Shown in pieces: positions 23,912 to 31,214 of a DNA stretch of 64,000 nt. The position numbers and the translations under genes are program-made. The DNA is from Kutzneria buriramensis (GTDB lineage: Bacteria; Actinomycetota; Actinomycetes; Mycobacteriales; Pseudonocardiaceae). The stretch covers positions 310,001-374,000 of the forward strand of contig NZ_QUNO01000004.1 of NCBI RefSeq assembly GCF_003387475.1. Reading direction: 5' to 3'. The notes beneath the pieces are model-generated. The model saw only the letters and a list, made by a program, of their open reading frames with translations, was not told the DNA's origin and ran no database searches. Position 1 is the first letter of the stretch. Every line of letters starts with the position of its first letter.

Positions 23912-24994
23912 GTGGGGTATTCCCTGCTGCGCCGGATCGCGGTCGGATCCGGCGCGTTGACGGTCGCGTTGACCACGGCGTTCGGCGGCGTGGCCGCTGC
24001 GGTGCCGCAGAGCGTTCCGTCTTTCGATCTGACGGTGGCGTTGGGCCAGTCGACGTACAACTCGGGCGATGACGTCACCGGGTCGATCACGATCACCAAC
24101 ACCGGCTCGACCGACGCGGACGGCCTGAGTCTGGTCATCTCGAACACCAACCTCCAGCCCGAGCCACAGGACTGGATGAACCAGTGGTACGGCGGCAGGG
24201 CCTCTCTCGCCCACGGAGCCTCCGTCGTGCTCCCGTTCAGGGAAACGATCCTGGACGGAGGCAAACCGATCGCGGTCGAAGCCGAAGTGCAGGGCTTCAA
24301 CTTCGCCAAGGACAGCAACATCGCCACGGCGGCGGTCATCGCGACGAGGGGCAGCGTCGACGGCGTGCTCTACCTCGACGCCAACGGCAACGGCCAGTAC
24401 GACGCGGGTGAGGGGCTCGCCGGCATCGACGTCTCGGTCAGCGGTGGCGCGCCCTGGCACAGCGAGCCGGCGGTGAAAACCAACCAGGACGGGCACTTCG
24501 CCTTCACCGACATCCCCTCGGGTGCCTACTCACCCGCCGTCGACGCCGGCCTGGTGCTCCCCTACACGACCTGGCACGTGAAGGACCAGACGCTGCCGAT
24601 CACCCTGGAGGCTCGGCACAAGGTGTCGGACGCGCTTACGGCCGTGGTCGCACTGGACTCCGACACCTACGCGGCCGACGACACCACGCACACCACGGTG
24701 ACCCTGACCAACAACGGCGACCACGATCTGCCCGGCATCACCGCGAAGTGCGACCTCAGCGGCGAGCCGAACACCCTGGGGCAGAACATGACCGGCTGGG
24801 GCGACCTCCAGGCCGGCCAAGGCGTCACGGTGCCCGCGCACGCAACGCTGACCCGGCAGGTGTCGGAGCCGGTGCCGGCCGGCGCGCTCTCTTACGGGCA
24901 CATCTACCTCGGCTGCCTCTTCGGCCAGTTCGGCGCGGGCTACGAGGACGGCGCCGCCGTCTCGAACACGGTCTCCGCGCGCGTGACGGCGTAA
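23912..24994 (+). CDS. Secreted SdrD-B-like surface protein lacking the anchor (paralog 3)
   Basis: This 360-residue protein starts at GTG 23912, 68 bp after paralog 2 and behind the same GGGGAGGGGTTCT sequence. It keeps the signal peptide, the first sandwich (STYNSGDDVTGSITI), the NGNGQYDAGEG prealbumin-like module and the second sandwich (SDTYAADDTTHTTVTL). It then stops after VSARVTA, so the second prealbumin module, the linker and the LAYTG signal are missing. No remnant of them follows the stop. It may be a secreted form or one held by the other two. An imperfect hairpin (23878-23894) precedes its ribosome-binding site instead of the leader block of the others. Confidence 0.75.
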   Translation: MGYSLLRRIAVGSGALTVALTTAFGGVAAAVPQSVPSFDLTVALGQSTYNSGDDVTGSITITNTGSTDADGLSLVISNTNLQPEPQDWMNQWYGGRASLAHGASVVLPFRETILDGGKPIAVEAEVQGFNFAKDSNIATAAVIATRGSVDGVLYLDANGNGQYDAGEGLAGIDVSVSGGAPWHSEPAVKTNQDGHFAFTDIPSGAYSPAVDAGLVLPYTTWHVKDQTLPITLEARHKVSDALTAVVALDSDTYAADDTTHTTVTLTNNGDHDLPGITAKCDLSGEPNTLGQNMTGWGDLQAGQGVTVPAHATLTRQVSEPVPAGALSYGHIYLGCLFGQFGAGYEDGAAVSNTVSARVTA

Positions 24995-25022
24995 CCCAGG
25001 GCAACGCCAGGGTCCGACCCTG

Positions 25023-25059
25023 ATGCTTCGAGCCTGCGCCCGGCGCAGGCTCGAAGCAT
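25023..25059. repeat. Perfect 18-bp-arm palindrome overlapping a start codon
   Basis: The arms 25023-25040 (ATGCTTCGAGCCTGCGCC) and 25042-25059 are exact reverse complements around one base. It lies 29 nt after the third surface-protein stop and includes the first two bases of the ATG at 25058. It could be the operon terminator, a regulator operator, or both. Confidence 0.75.
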
Positions 25060-25618
25060 GCTCAAGGTACGGAACGCCGCCTTCGTCGCCGCGCCGCTGC
25101 TGCTCGGCGGCTACGGCGTGGTGCGGCTGCTCACCGATCACGGGCCCGGTGTCGGATGGACGGTCGGGCACCTGCTGTTCCTGGCCGGTCTCGTGCTGTT
25201 CGTGCCGGTGCTGCTCACCCTTGGCGACCGGCCCGGAGCGGCGCCGGTGATCGCCGCCATCGGTCTGCTCGGCGTGGCCGCCTCGATGGCCCAGGTAGTG
25301 ATCGACATCGTTGCCGGCCTGGTGGCGAGCGACCGCGCCGGGATGAACGCGATCTACCACCAGGTGCAGTCCGTGCCGGGCCTGCTGCCCGGCATCTACA
25401 CGATCGGCCCCGCGCTGTTCTACGTGTGCCTGACAGCCCTGGCCATCCTCAACTGGCGCGAGCTGGGCTGGTGGAGCCCGATGCTGCTGGTCGTCGGCAC
25501 GGTGCTGACGCTGGTCAGCCTCGACCTCATTCCGGTCACGGCAGTTTGCTTCCTGTTCGCGCTCGGTCCGTACGGTGTGCGCCGCACCGACCGTCGACTG
25601 ACTGGGGCCGCGCCGTGA
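25058..25618 (+). CDS. Small integral membrane protein
   Basis: This 186-residue protein has about five or six hydrophobic helices (AAFVAAPLLLGGYGVV; LLFLAGLVLFVPVLLTL; VIAAIGLLGVAASMAQVVIDIVAG; a helix near IYTIGPALFYVCLTALA; MLLVVGTVLTLVSLDL; AVCFLFALGPYG) and a short cytoplasmic tail. I do not recognise the family. The ATG at 25058 falls within a long palindrome with no ribosome-binding site, so the start is uncertain. The stop overlaps the next gene as GTGA, indicating a functional pair. Confidence 0.6.
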   Translation: MLKVRNAAFVAAPLLLGGYGVVRLLTDHGPGVGWTVGHLLFLAGLVLFVPVLLTLGDRPGAAPVIAAIGLLGVAASMAQVVIDIVAGLVASDRAGMNAIYHQVQSVPGLLPGIYTIGPALFYVCLTALAILNWRELGWWSPMLLVVGTVLTLVSLDLIPVTAVCFLFALGPYGVRRTDRRLTGAAP

Positions 25619-26190
25619 GTGACGCCAAGCTCTTCTTCCAGGAGTTCATCCGATCGCCGCTGACCACGGCCTCGGCGATCCCCAGCTCGCGGGCGCTGTC
25701 CGAGCAGATGGTCGCGCCCATCCCGGAGCAGGGCGAGCCGGTGGTCGTCGAGCTCGGGCCGGGCACCGGCGCCTTCACCGAGGTGATCCAGCGCCGACTG
25801 GACGGCCGCGGCCGGCACCTGGCCGTCGAGCTGAACCCGCGGCTGGCCGACGTGCTGGCGAAGCGCTTTCCCGACGTCGAGGTCATCGTCGCCGACGCGG
25901 AGAAACTGCCGGAACTGTTGGCGGAACGGGGAGTCTTCGCCGAGGTGGTGATCAGCGGGCTGCCGTGGGCGGCATATCGAGGAAGCCTCACCGAGGCCGT
26001 CGCGGCCGCGATGCACCCGGCCGGCGTCTTCACCCAGTTCACCTACACCTGGACCCGCTGGGCCGGGCCGTCCCGGCGGCAGCTCGCCGGTTTTCGGCGC
26101 TGCTTCGAGGAAGTCGTGCTCACCAGGACCATTTGGAACAATGTCCCGCCCGCGCTGGTGCACGTGATGCGCCGGCCGCGGCAGGTTTGA
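25615..26190 (+). CDS. SAM-dependent methyltransferase (phospholipid N-methyltransferase / KsgA-like)
   Basis: This 191-residue protein starts at GTG 25615, overlapping the upstream membrane-protein stop. It begins FFQEFIRSPLTTASAIPSSR, a start seen in bacterial phospholipid methyltransferase-like proteins, followed by the SAM motif VVELGPGTGAFTEVIQRRL and an ISGLPWAAY segment similar to the NLPY box. The membrane-protein partner fits a lipid substrate, but this is inference. Confidence 0.75.
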   Translation: MSDAKLFFQEFIRSPLTTASAIPSSRALSEQMVAPIPEQGEPVVVELGPGTGAFTEVIQRRLDGRGRHLAVELNPRLADVLAKRFPDVEVIVADAEKLPELLAERGVFAEVVISGLPWAAYRGSLTEAVAAAMHPAGVFTQFTYTWTRWAGPSRRQLAGFRRCFEEVVLTRTIWNNVPPALVHVMRRPRQV

Positions 26191-26279
26191 CATCGAATCA
26201 CAACGGGTAGGCAACGCTAGCCGCGTCTGGGGGCCGGTCGCGTTGACTGGAGTTCACCCCAGCGTGATTGGGTGGTGAG

Positions 26280-26966
26280 ATGACGGAAACCAGGACCGAG
26301 AACCTGCCGTTGACCGACGGACGCGAGCTGCGCGTGACAGCCGCGGAACCGGAGGGTGCAGCGCGGGGCGGTCTGGTGCTGCTGCACGAGGCCCGCGGGG
26401 TCACCGACACGGTCCGGCTGCTCGCCGGATCGCTGGCGGCCGAGGGCTGGCTCGTGGTGGCGCCGCACCTCTACCCGGATGCAGACGAGCTGGCCGCGCA
26501 GGACGTGGCCGGCCAGCTCTCGCAGCTGCCGGTCGAGTCCGTGCTCGCGGACATCGACGTGGCCTGCGTGTGGCTCGCCGACCGGGGCATCACCCCGGAC
26601 CGGACCGGTGTCATCGGCTTCGACCTGGGCGGCGCCGCCGCCCTGATCGTGGCGACCAAGCGCGCCATCGGCGCGGCGGTCAGCGTCTCCGGCAGCGGCA
26701 TCGTGGCGCCGCTGTCGGACGGCATCCCCTCGCTCGTCGAGGTCGCGCACGAACTGAGCTGCCCCTGGCTGGGCATCTACGGCGAGCAGGACGAAGACGT
26801 CACCGGTGAGGAGGTCGCCAAGCTGCGGGACGCCGCCGCGTCGGCGCCCGTCGCCACCGACGTGGTGCTGCTCGCGCAGGCCAACCACCGCTTCGACACC
26901 GACCCGAAGGCCAGTGCCGAAGCGTGGCAGCGCACCCTCAACTGGTTCGACTCACACCTGAGGTGA
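26280..26966 (+). CDS. Dienelactone hydrolase-like alpha/beta hydrolase with Asp at the nucleophile position
   Basis: This 228-residue protein starts at ATG 26280 after GGTGGTGAG. The fold signature of dienelactone hydrolases is present: GGLVLLHEARGVTDTVR, WLVVAPHLYP, the nucleophile elbow, IYGEQDEDV with the acidic residue and ANHRFD with the His. At the elbow, where GxCxGG is usual, it reads GFDLGG with Asp115 in place of the nucleophilic Cys. It may therefore have altered or no hydrolase activity. Confidence 0.8.
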   Translation: MTETRTENLPLTDGRELRVTAAEPEGAARGGLVLLHEARGVTDTVRLLAGSLAAEGWLVVAPHLYPDADELAAQDVAGQLSQLPVESVLADIDVACVWLADRGITPDRTGVIGFDLGGAAALIVATKRAIGAAVSVSGSGIVAPLSDGIPSLVEVAHELSCPWLGIYGEQDEDVTGEEVAKLRDAAASAPVATDVVLLAQANHRFDTDPKASAEAWQRTLNWFDSHLR

Positions 26967-27611
26967 TCAGGCGACGCCGGCGGCCACCGAGATCTCCGGC
27001 TCGGTGGCCGACCGGACGTCGTCCACCGACACGCCCGGCGCCAGCTCCACCAGCTCCAGACCGGTCGGTGTGACGTCCAGCACGGCCAGGTCCGTGATGA
27101 TCCGCTGCACCACACCGCGGCCGGTGAACGGCAGCGAGCACTCCTTGAGGATCTTCGGCGAGCCGTCCTTGGCGGTGTGCTCCATGATCACGATCACCCG
27201 GCGCGCGCCGTGCACCAGGTCCATCGCGCCGCCCATGCCCTTGATCAGCTTGCCCGGGATGGCCCAGTTGGACAGGTCGCCCGACGCCGACACCTGCATG
27301 GCCCCCAGGATCGCGGTGTCGATGTGGCCGCCGCGGATCATGCCGAACGACAGCGCCGAGTCGAAGAACGCCGCCCCCGGCAGCGTGGTCACCGTCTCCT
27401 TGCCCGCGTTGATCAGATCCGGGTCGACCTCGTCGTCCGTCGGGTAGGGACCGGTGCCCAGGATGCCGTTCTCGCTGTGCAGCACCACCGTGACGCCCTC
27501 GGGCAGGTAGTTCGGCACCAGCGTGGGCAGGCCGATGCCCAGGTTCACGTACTGGCCGTCCTCGAGCTCCCGCGCGGCCCGGGCGGCGATCTCCTGCCTG
27601 CTCCACCCCAT
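26967..27611 (-). CDS. scoB: Succinyl-CoA:3-ketoacid CoA-transferase, subunit B
   Basis: This 214-residue beta subunit starts at ATG 27611, which shares one base with the scoA stop. It carries the catalytic glutamate in [10 protein letters not shown], plus [14 protein letters not shown] and [13 protein letters not shown] typical of the family. With ScoA it transfers CoA between succinate and acetoacetate for ketone-body or acetoacetate use. The two-subunit arrangement is normal in bacteria. Confidence 0.92.
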   Translation of the reverse strand: MGWSRQEIAARAARELEDGQYVNLGIGLPTLVPNYLPEGVTVVLHSENGILGTGPYPTDDEVDPDLINAGKETVTTLPGAAFFDSALSFGMIRGGHIDTAILGAMQVSASGDLSNWAIPGKLIKGMGGAMDLVHGARRVIVIMEHTAKDGSPKILKECSLPFTGRGVVQRIITDLAVLDVTPTGLELVELAPGVSVDDVRSATEPEISVAAGVA

Positions 27612-28363
27612 CACTGGGCCTCCCTCACGGTCCGGCGCTCGATCCGCTTCTCGTTGTCCGTCACCAGCACCACGCGGTGCACGAAGATGCCCGGCAGGTG
27701 CACGTGCTCCGGATCCAGCTCGCCCGGCTCCACCAGCTCCTCCACCTCGGCCACCGTCACCCGGCCCGCCATCGCGCACAGCGGGTTGAAGTTCATCGCC
27801 GACTTGTCGAACACCAGGTTCCCGTGCCGGTCGCCCTTCGCCGCCCGCACCAGTGCGAAGTCCGTGGTGATGGCCTCCTCCAGCACGTACTCGCGGCCGC
27901 CGAACGCGCGGGTCTCCTTCGGCGGCGACGCCACCGCCACCCCGCCGTCCGCGGCGTACCGCCACGGCAGGCCGCCCTCCGCAATCTGCGTGCCGCCGCC
28001 CGCCGGCGTGTAGAACGCCGGGATGCCGCAGCCGCCCGCGCGCAGCCGCTCCGCCAGCGTGCCCTGCGGAACCAGCTCCACCTCCAGCTCGCCCGACAGG
28101 TACTGGCGGGCGAATTCCTTGTTCTCGCCCACGTACGAGGAGGTCATCCGCGAGATCCGCCGGTCGTGGAGCAGGACGCCCAGGCCCCAGTCGTCCACGC
28201 CGCAGTTGTTCGACACGACCCGCAGGTCGTCGACCCCGAGATCGTGCACCGCCCTGATCAGATCGCTGGGAATCCCGCACAACCCGAAACCACCCACGGC
28301 GAGGGTCGCCCCCGCGGGCAGATCACCGACGGCGTCAGCCGCTGACGGCCGAACCTTGTCCAT
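27611..28363 (-). CDS. scoA: Succinyl-CoA:3-ketoacid CoA-transferase, subunit A
   Basis: This 250-residue alpha subunit starts at ATG 28363. It shows the glycine-rich CoA-binding region [49 protein letters not shown] and [20 protein letters not shown]. It is encoded just upstream of scoB and co-transcribed with it. Confidence 0.92.
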   Translation of the reverse strand: MDKVRPSAADAVGDLPAGATLAVGGFGLCGIPSDLIRAVHDLGVDDLRVVSNNCGVDDWGLGVLLHDRRISRMTSSYVGENKEFARQYLSGELEVELVPQGTLAERLRAGGCGIPAFYTPAGGGTQIAEGGLPWRYAADGGVAVASPPKETRAFGGREYVLEEAITTDFALVRAAKGDRHGNLVFDKSAMNFNPLCAMAGRVTVAEVEELVEPGELDPEHVHLPGIFVHRVVLVTDNEKRIERRTVREAQ

Positions 28364-28502
28364 TCTTCACTCCCCGGCCACGACGATGTGGACCCGTTCA
28401 CGCTAGTGACCGGGCGGCGGAGGGTCCACCTCCGACCGGGGGTGGCCCCCGACACACCCGACAGGGCGAACCCGCAGGTCACACCCCCTCTGACCCCCTG
28501 TT

Positions 28503-28531
28503 TTGGAGCCTACGCGGGGAGTGTGTAGTCT
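28503..28531 (+). promoter_or_regulatory. Promoter of the tRNA-Ser(GCT)/tRNA-Arg(ACG) pair
   Basis: TTGGAG (28503-28508) and TAGTCT (28526-28531) are separated by 17 bp, about 26 bp before the tRNA-Ser 5' end, a good sigma-A/HrdB-type arrangement. Confidence 0.6.
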
Positions 28532-28556
28532 TATCGACGGTAGCCGAGGGCTCCGG

Positions 28557-28645
28557 GGAGGCTTCGCCTAGTCTGGTCTATGGCGCCGCACTGCTAATGC
28601 GGTTTGGGTTCACCCCCATCCCGGGTTCAAATCCCGGAGCCTCCG
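28557..28645 (+). tRNA. tRNA-Ser(GCT)
   Basis: The acceptor stem GGAGGCT (28557-28563) pairs with AGCCTCC (28638-28644), followed by discriminator G. The anticodon loop has CTGCTAA with anticodon GCT. A long variable arm and the T-loop TTCAAAT are present. CCA is not encoded. Confidence 0.95.
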
Positions 28646-28680
28646 CAACATCCTGCTACGGTAGGATGACAACTGAACAC

Positions 28681-28753
28681 GCGCCCGTAGCTCAACGGAT
28701 AGAGCATCTGACTACGGATCAGAAGGTTAGGGGTTCGAATCCCTTCGGGCGCA
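28681..28753 (+). tRNA. tRNA-Arg(ACG)
   Basis: The acceptor stem GCGCCCG (28681-28687) pairs with CGGGCGC (28746-28752), followed by discriminator A. The anticodon loop CTACGGA gives anticodon ACG, which is expected to be edited to ICG by TadA, encoded at 51010 in this window. The T-loop TTCGAAT is present. Confidence 0.95.
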
Positions 28754-28766
28754 CGCGCGAGAGTGG

Positions 28767-28799
28767 GAGAGCCTTGTTCACGAAGTGAACAAGGCTCTC
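28767..28799 (+). terminator. Rho-independent terminator after tRNA-Arg
   Basis: A perfect 15-bp stem (GAGAGCCTTGTTCAC and complement) with a GAA loop is followed by GCTTTGTGTTTTGTG. Confidence 0.85.
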
Positions 28800-28810
28800 G
28801 CTTTGTGTTT

Positions 28811-28908
28811 TGTGGGGCTCTCGCCCCACACCCCAAGGCAGGAGGGGCTTCGCCCCCCTGCACCCCCCTTCGGGCTCGCTTCGCATCGCCCTCGGGGGCT
28901 CGGCTTCG
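28811..28908 (+). repeat. Multi-hairpin intergenic repeat, copy B
   Basis: It matches copy A at 19933-20029. Hairpins are TGTGGGG/CCCCACA and GCAGGAGGGGC-TTCG-CCCCCCTGC, followed by a shared tail ending GGCTCGGCTTCG. It starts 12 bp after the tRNA-Arg terminator stem. Confidence 0.7.
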
Positions 28909-29027
28909 CCTTTGCCTTGTGTTGGGTGTGTGGTTCGGTGGGGTCGACACCTGGGGGCAGGGTGGGGTGGGCTGGACGGGTGTCGCACGATGGTGGCTAC
29001 AGAACCTGGTGGCGGAGGTGCGGCGGG

Positions 29028-29924
29028 ATGAGCTGGCAGAAGGATCTGCGGTCGCTGGACGCCGAGTTGGCCGAGAAGCGGATCACGCCGGCGGAGTACC
29101 GGAGTCGGCGGGATGATCTGCTGGCGTCGGTGTCGGGGGGTATGCCGCCGACCAGTCCGGGGCTGCCGTTTCCGCAGCACGTCGAGCCCTCGGTCAACGG
29201 GGCGGAGATGTGGACGGCGGTTACGCCGATGCCGACCGGGAGCCCGCAGGAGTACGGGCCGCCGCCTGAGTTGTTCAACACACGGATGACGAGGCGCACC
29301 AATCGCAAGCACGCGGTGACGGTGACGGTCGTGGTGGTCTTGTTAGTGGTGGGGCTGGGGGTGGGGTGGTGGTTCGGGTTCCGGGTGCCGACGACCACGT
29401 CCGCCGGCGGGCAGCCGGCGGCGTCGGGTGGTGCGGCCGTCACGGCGGTGCAGCTGAGTGATCTGCCGCCGTTGCCGGGCAAGGCGGACGCCAACAACGG
29501 GGACTACACGGTCGACCAGGCGGCGGCGAAGGGGCTGATCGAGGCTCGGGCGAGGACACTGCTCGCTGGGGACCAGGCGGGCAAGGTCGTCTTCAGTGGG
29601 TCGACGATGGGTGACCTGACCTACGTCGTATACGTGATCAACACGGACACGGCCGAGCAGGCGGCCAAGATCGCGGCCGACCTGGTGGCCTATCAGAAGG
29701 CGAACGCGCTGACGCCGACCGACAAGCCGGGGCTGCCTCCGTCGGTGAGCACGCTGCAGCTGATGACGGCCAACCTCGCCCAGTGCGTGGCGATCTACCC
29801 GTCGACGCACGCGGTGGTCATCGCATCGGCCAGCCAGCGGACCGGGCAACTGTCCGAGGCCACCATCACCGCGGGCATCCGGGACGTGATGGCAGTGGTC
29901 ATGGCCCGGGTGCCGCTGAGCTGA
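29028..29924 (+). CDS. Single-pass membrane protein with SHOCT-like N-terminus (paralog 1)
   Basis: This 298-residue protein starts at ATG 29028 behind GGAGG. Residues 1-35 (MSWQKDLRSLDAELAEKRIT, then PAEYRSRRDDLL) form a short SHOCT-like helical motif. A variable linker, one membrane helix (about 97-117) and an extracytoplasmic domain of about 180 residues follow. It is paralogous to the gene at 30015, with similar ends and spacing. No enzyme motif is visible. The protein probably has its N-terminus inside and its C-terminal domain at the wall. Confidence 0.65.
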   Translation: MSWQKDLRSLDAELAEKRITPAEYRSRRDDLLASVSGGMPPTSPGLPFPQHVEPSVNGAEMWTAVTPMPTGSPQEYGPPPELFNTRMTRRTNRKHAVTVTVVVVLLVVGLGVGWWFGFRVPTTTSAGGQPAASGGAAVTAVQLSDLPPLPGKADANNGDYTVDQAAAKGLIEARARTLLAGDQAGKVVFSGSTMGDLTYVVYVINTDTAEQAAKIAADLVAYQKANALTPTDKPGLPPSVSTLQLMTANLAQCVAIYPSTHAVVIASASQRTGQLSEATITAGIRDVMAVVMARVPLS

Positions 29925-30014
29925 GAGATAACAACCTGGTACTTCCCTGAGGCCGCCGCGGCGGCTTGGGCAGAATGGGGCCACCGACGAGGTCGACTAT
30001 CCGGAGGTTTGGGG

Positions 30015-31214
30015 ATGTCCTGGCAAGAGGAGCTGCAACAGCTCGACAGTGAGCTGGCACAGGGCCGGGTGACCCCAGAGGACTACCGCCAGCGCCGTGA
30101 CCAGCTGTTGGGGCTGGCCCAGCAGGCCGGCGGCGCGCCCACCGGGCCGCCCTCGCAGCCGGTGCCGGCCCAGCCCGAGCAGGCCGCGCCGAGCCCCTTC
30201 GGCGCGCCGTTCCGCTGGCAGCCGAGCAACCCCGGCGGGGAACCGGCCGCCGAGTCGACCACGATCATGCCGCCGATCACGGACCTGCCGCAGGCCGGCG
30301 ACCACGCGGAGCGCACGCAGGTCGTCCGCGGCGGCACCGCCGGTGTGCAACCCCAGCAGGGCCCCGAGAACGCCGAGCGCACGCAGGTGGTGCGCAACCC
30401 GCAGCAGCCGAACTTCCCGCCGCCGAACTACCAGGGCGGCTTCGGCATGCAGCAGCAGTCGCAGGGCAACTGGAACCAGCCCGCCCCGTGGGACAACGAC
30501 AACGACATGCCGCTGCCGAACCCGAGCTCGCTCAACTGGATGCGGCAGGGGCCCGAGGTCTTCGAGGAGCGCAAGCGCTCCCGGGGCAAGATCATCGGCA
30601 TTGTCGCGGTGGTGGTCGTGCTGCTCGCGGCCGGCTTCGGCGCGTACATGATCTGGGGCCGCGGCGGGCCGAGCACCCCGACCGCCGGCGGCGGCTCGAC
30701 GACCGTGGCGCCGACCACCACGACCAAACCGAGCGATCCGCTGCTGGCCGACATCGCCGGCACCTCGCTGATCCCGGAGGGCCGCAAGGTCACCGACTTC
30801 GCCGCCGTGCAGGGCCTGAACTACCTCACCCCCGGCGCCAAGGACAGCGAGGTCGCCGCGTACGAGGCGGGCAACCCGTCCACCGTGCGGTTCGCGATGT
30901 CCAAGAGCGGCGGCGACACGATCATCGTGCTGGTGGTCAAGGAAGGCAGTGCGGACGCGGCCAAGCAGGCCAAGACCCAGCTGCTCGCGCTCCAGACCGG
31001 CTACGGGCAGAAGACCGAGACCGCGCCCGTGGGTGTCAGCGCGACCGGCCTGGACACCACTCCCGGTGCGTCCCCGGTGCTGCGCCGGGCGCACTACGTC
31101 TCCGGCGACTACGTGGTGCGCATCGAGGTCAACGGCACCAGCGTCAGCAGCGTCGAGAAGGACTTCACCAACACGATCACCGCGCAGACCACCAAGCTGA
31201 AGCCCGATGCCTGA
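30015..31214 (+). CDS. Single-pass membrane protein with SHOCT-like N-terminus (paralog 2)
   Basis: This 399-residue protein starts at ATG 30015 after CCGGAGG. It has the same SHOCT-like start (MSWQEELQQLDSELAQGRVT, PEDYRQRRDQLL), then a long Pro/Gln-rich cytoplasmic region in which the tract HAERTQVVR / NAERTQVVR occurs twice. A membrane helix (about 198-215), a Thr-rich linker and an extracytoplasmic domain of about 160 residues follow. The Thr in the ERTQVVR tracts might be a phosphorylation site, but this is conjecture. Its end overlaps the giant glycosyltransferase gene by 8 bp, linking it to glycan synthesis. Confidence 0.65.
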   Translation: MSWQEELQQLDSELAQGRVTPEDYRQRRDQLLGLAQQAGGAPTGPPSQPVPAQPEQAAPSPFGAPFRWQPSNPGGEPAAESTTIMPPITDLPQAGDHAERTQVVRGGTAGVQPQQGPENAERTQVVRNPQQPNFPPPNYQGGFGMQQQSQGNWNQPAPWDNDNDMPLPNPSSLNWMRQGPEVFEERKRSRGKIIGIVAVVVVLLAAGFGAYMIWGRGGPSTPTAGGGSTTVAPTTTTKPSDPLLADIAGTSLIPEGRKVTDFAAVQGLNYLTPGAKDSEVAAYEAGNPSTVRFAMSKSGGDTIIVLVVKEGSADAAKQAKTQLLALQTGYGQKTETAPVGVSATGLDTTPGASPVLRRAHYVSGDYVVRIEVNGTSVSSVEKDFTNTITAQTTKLKPDA

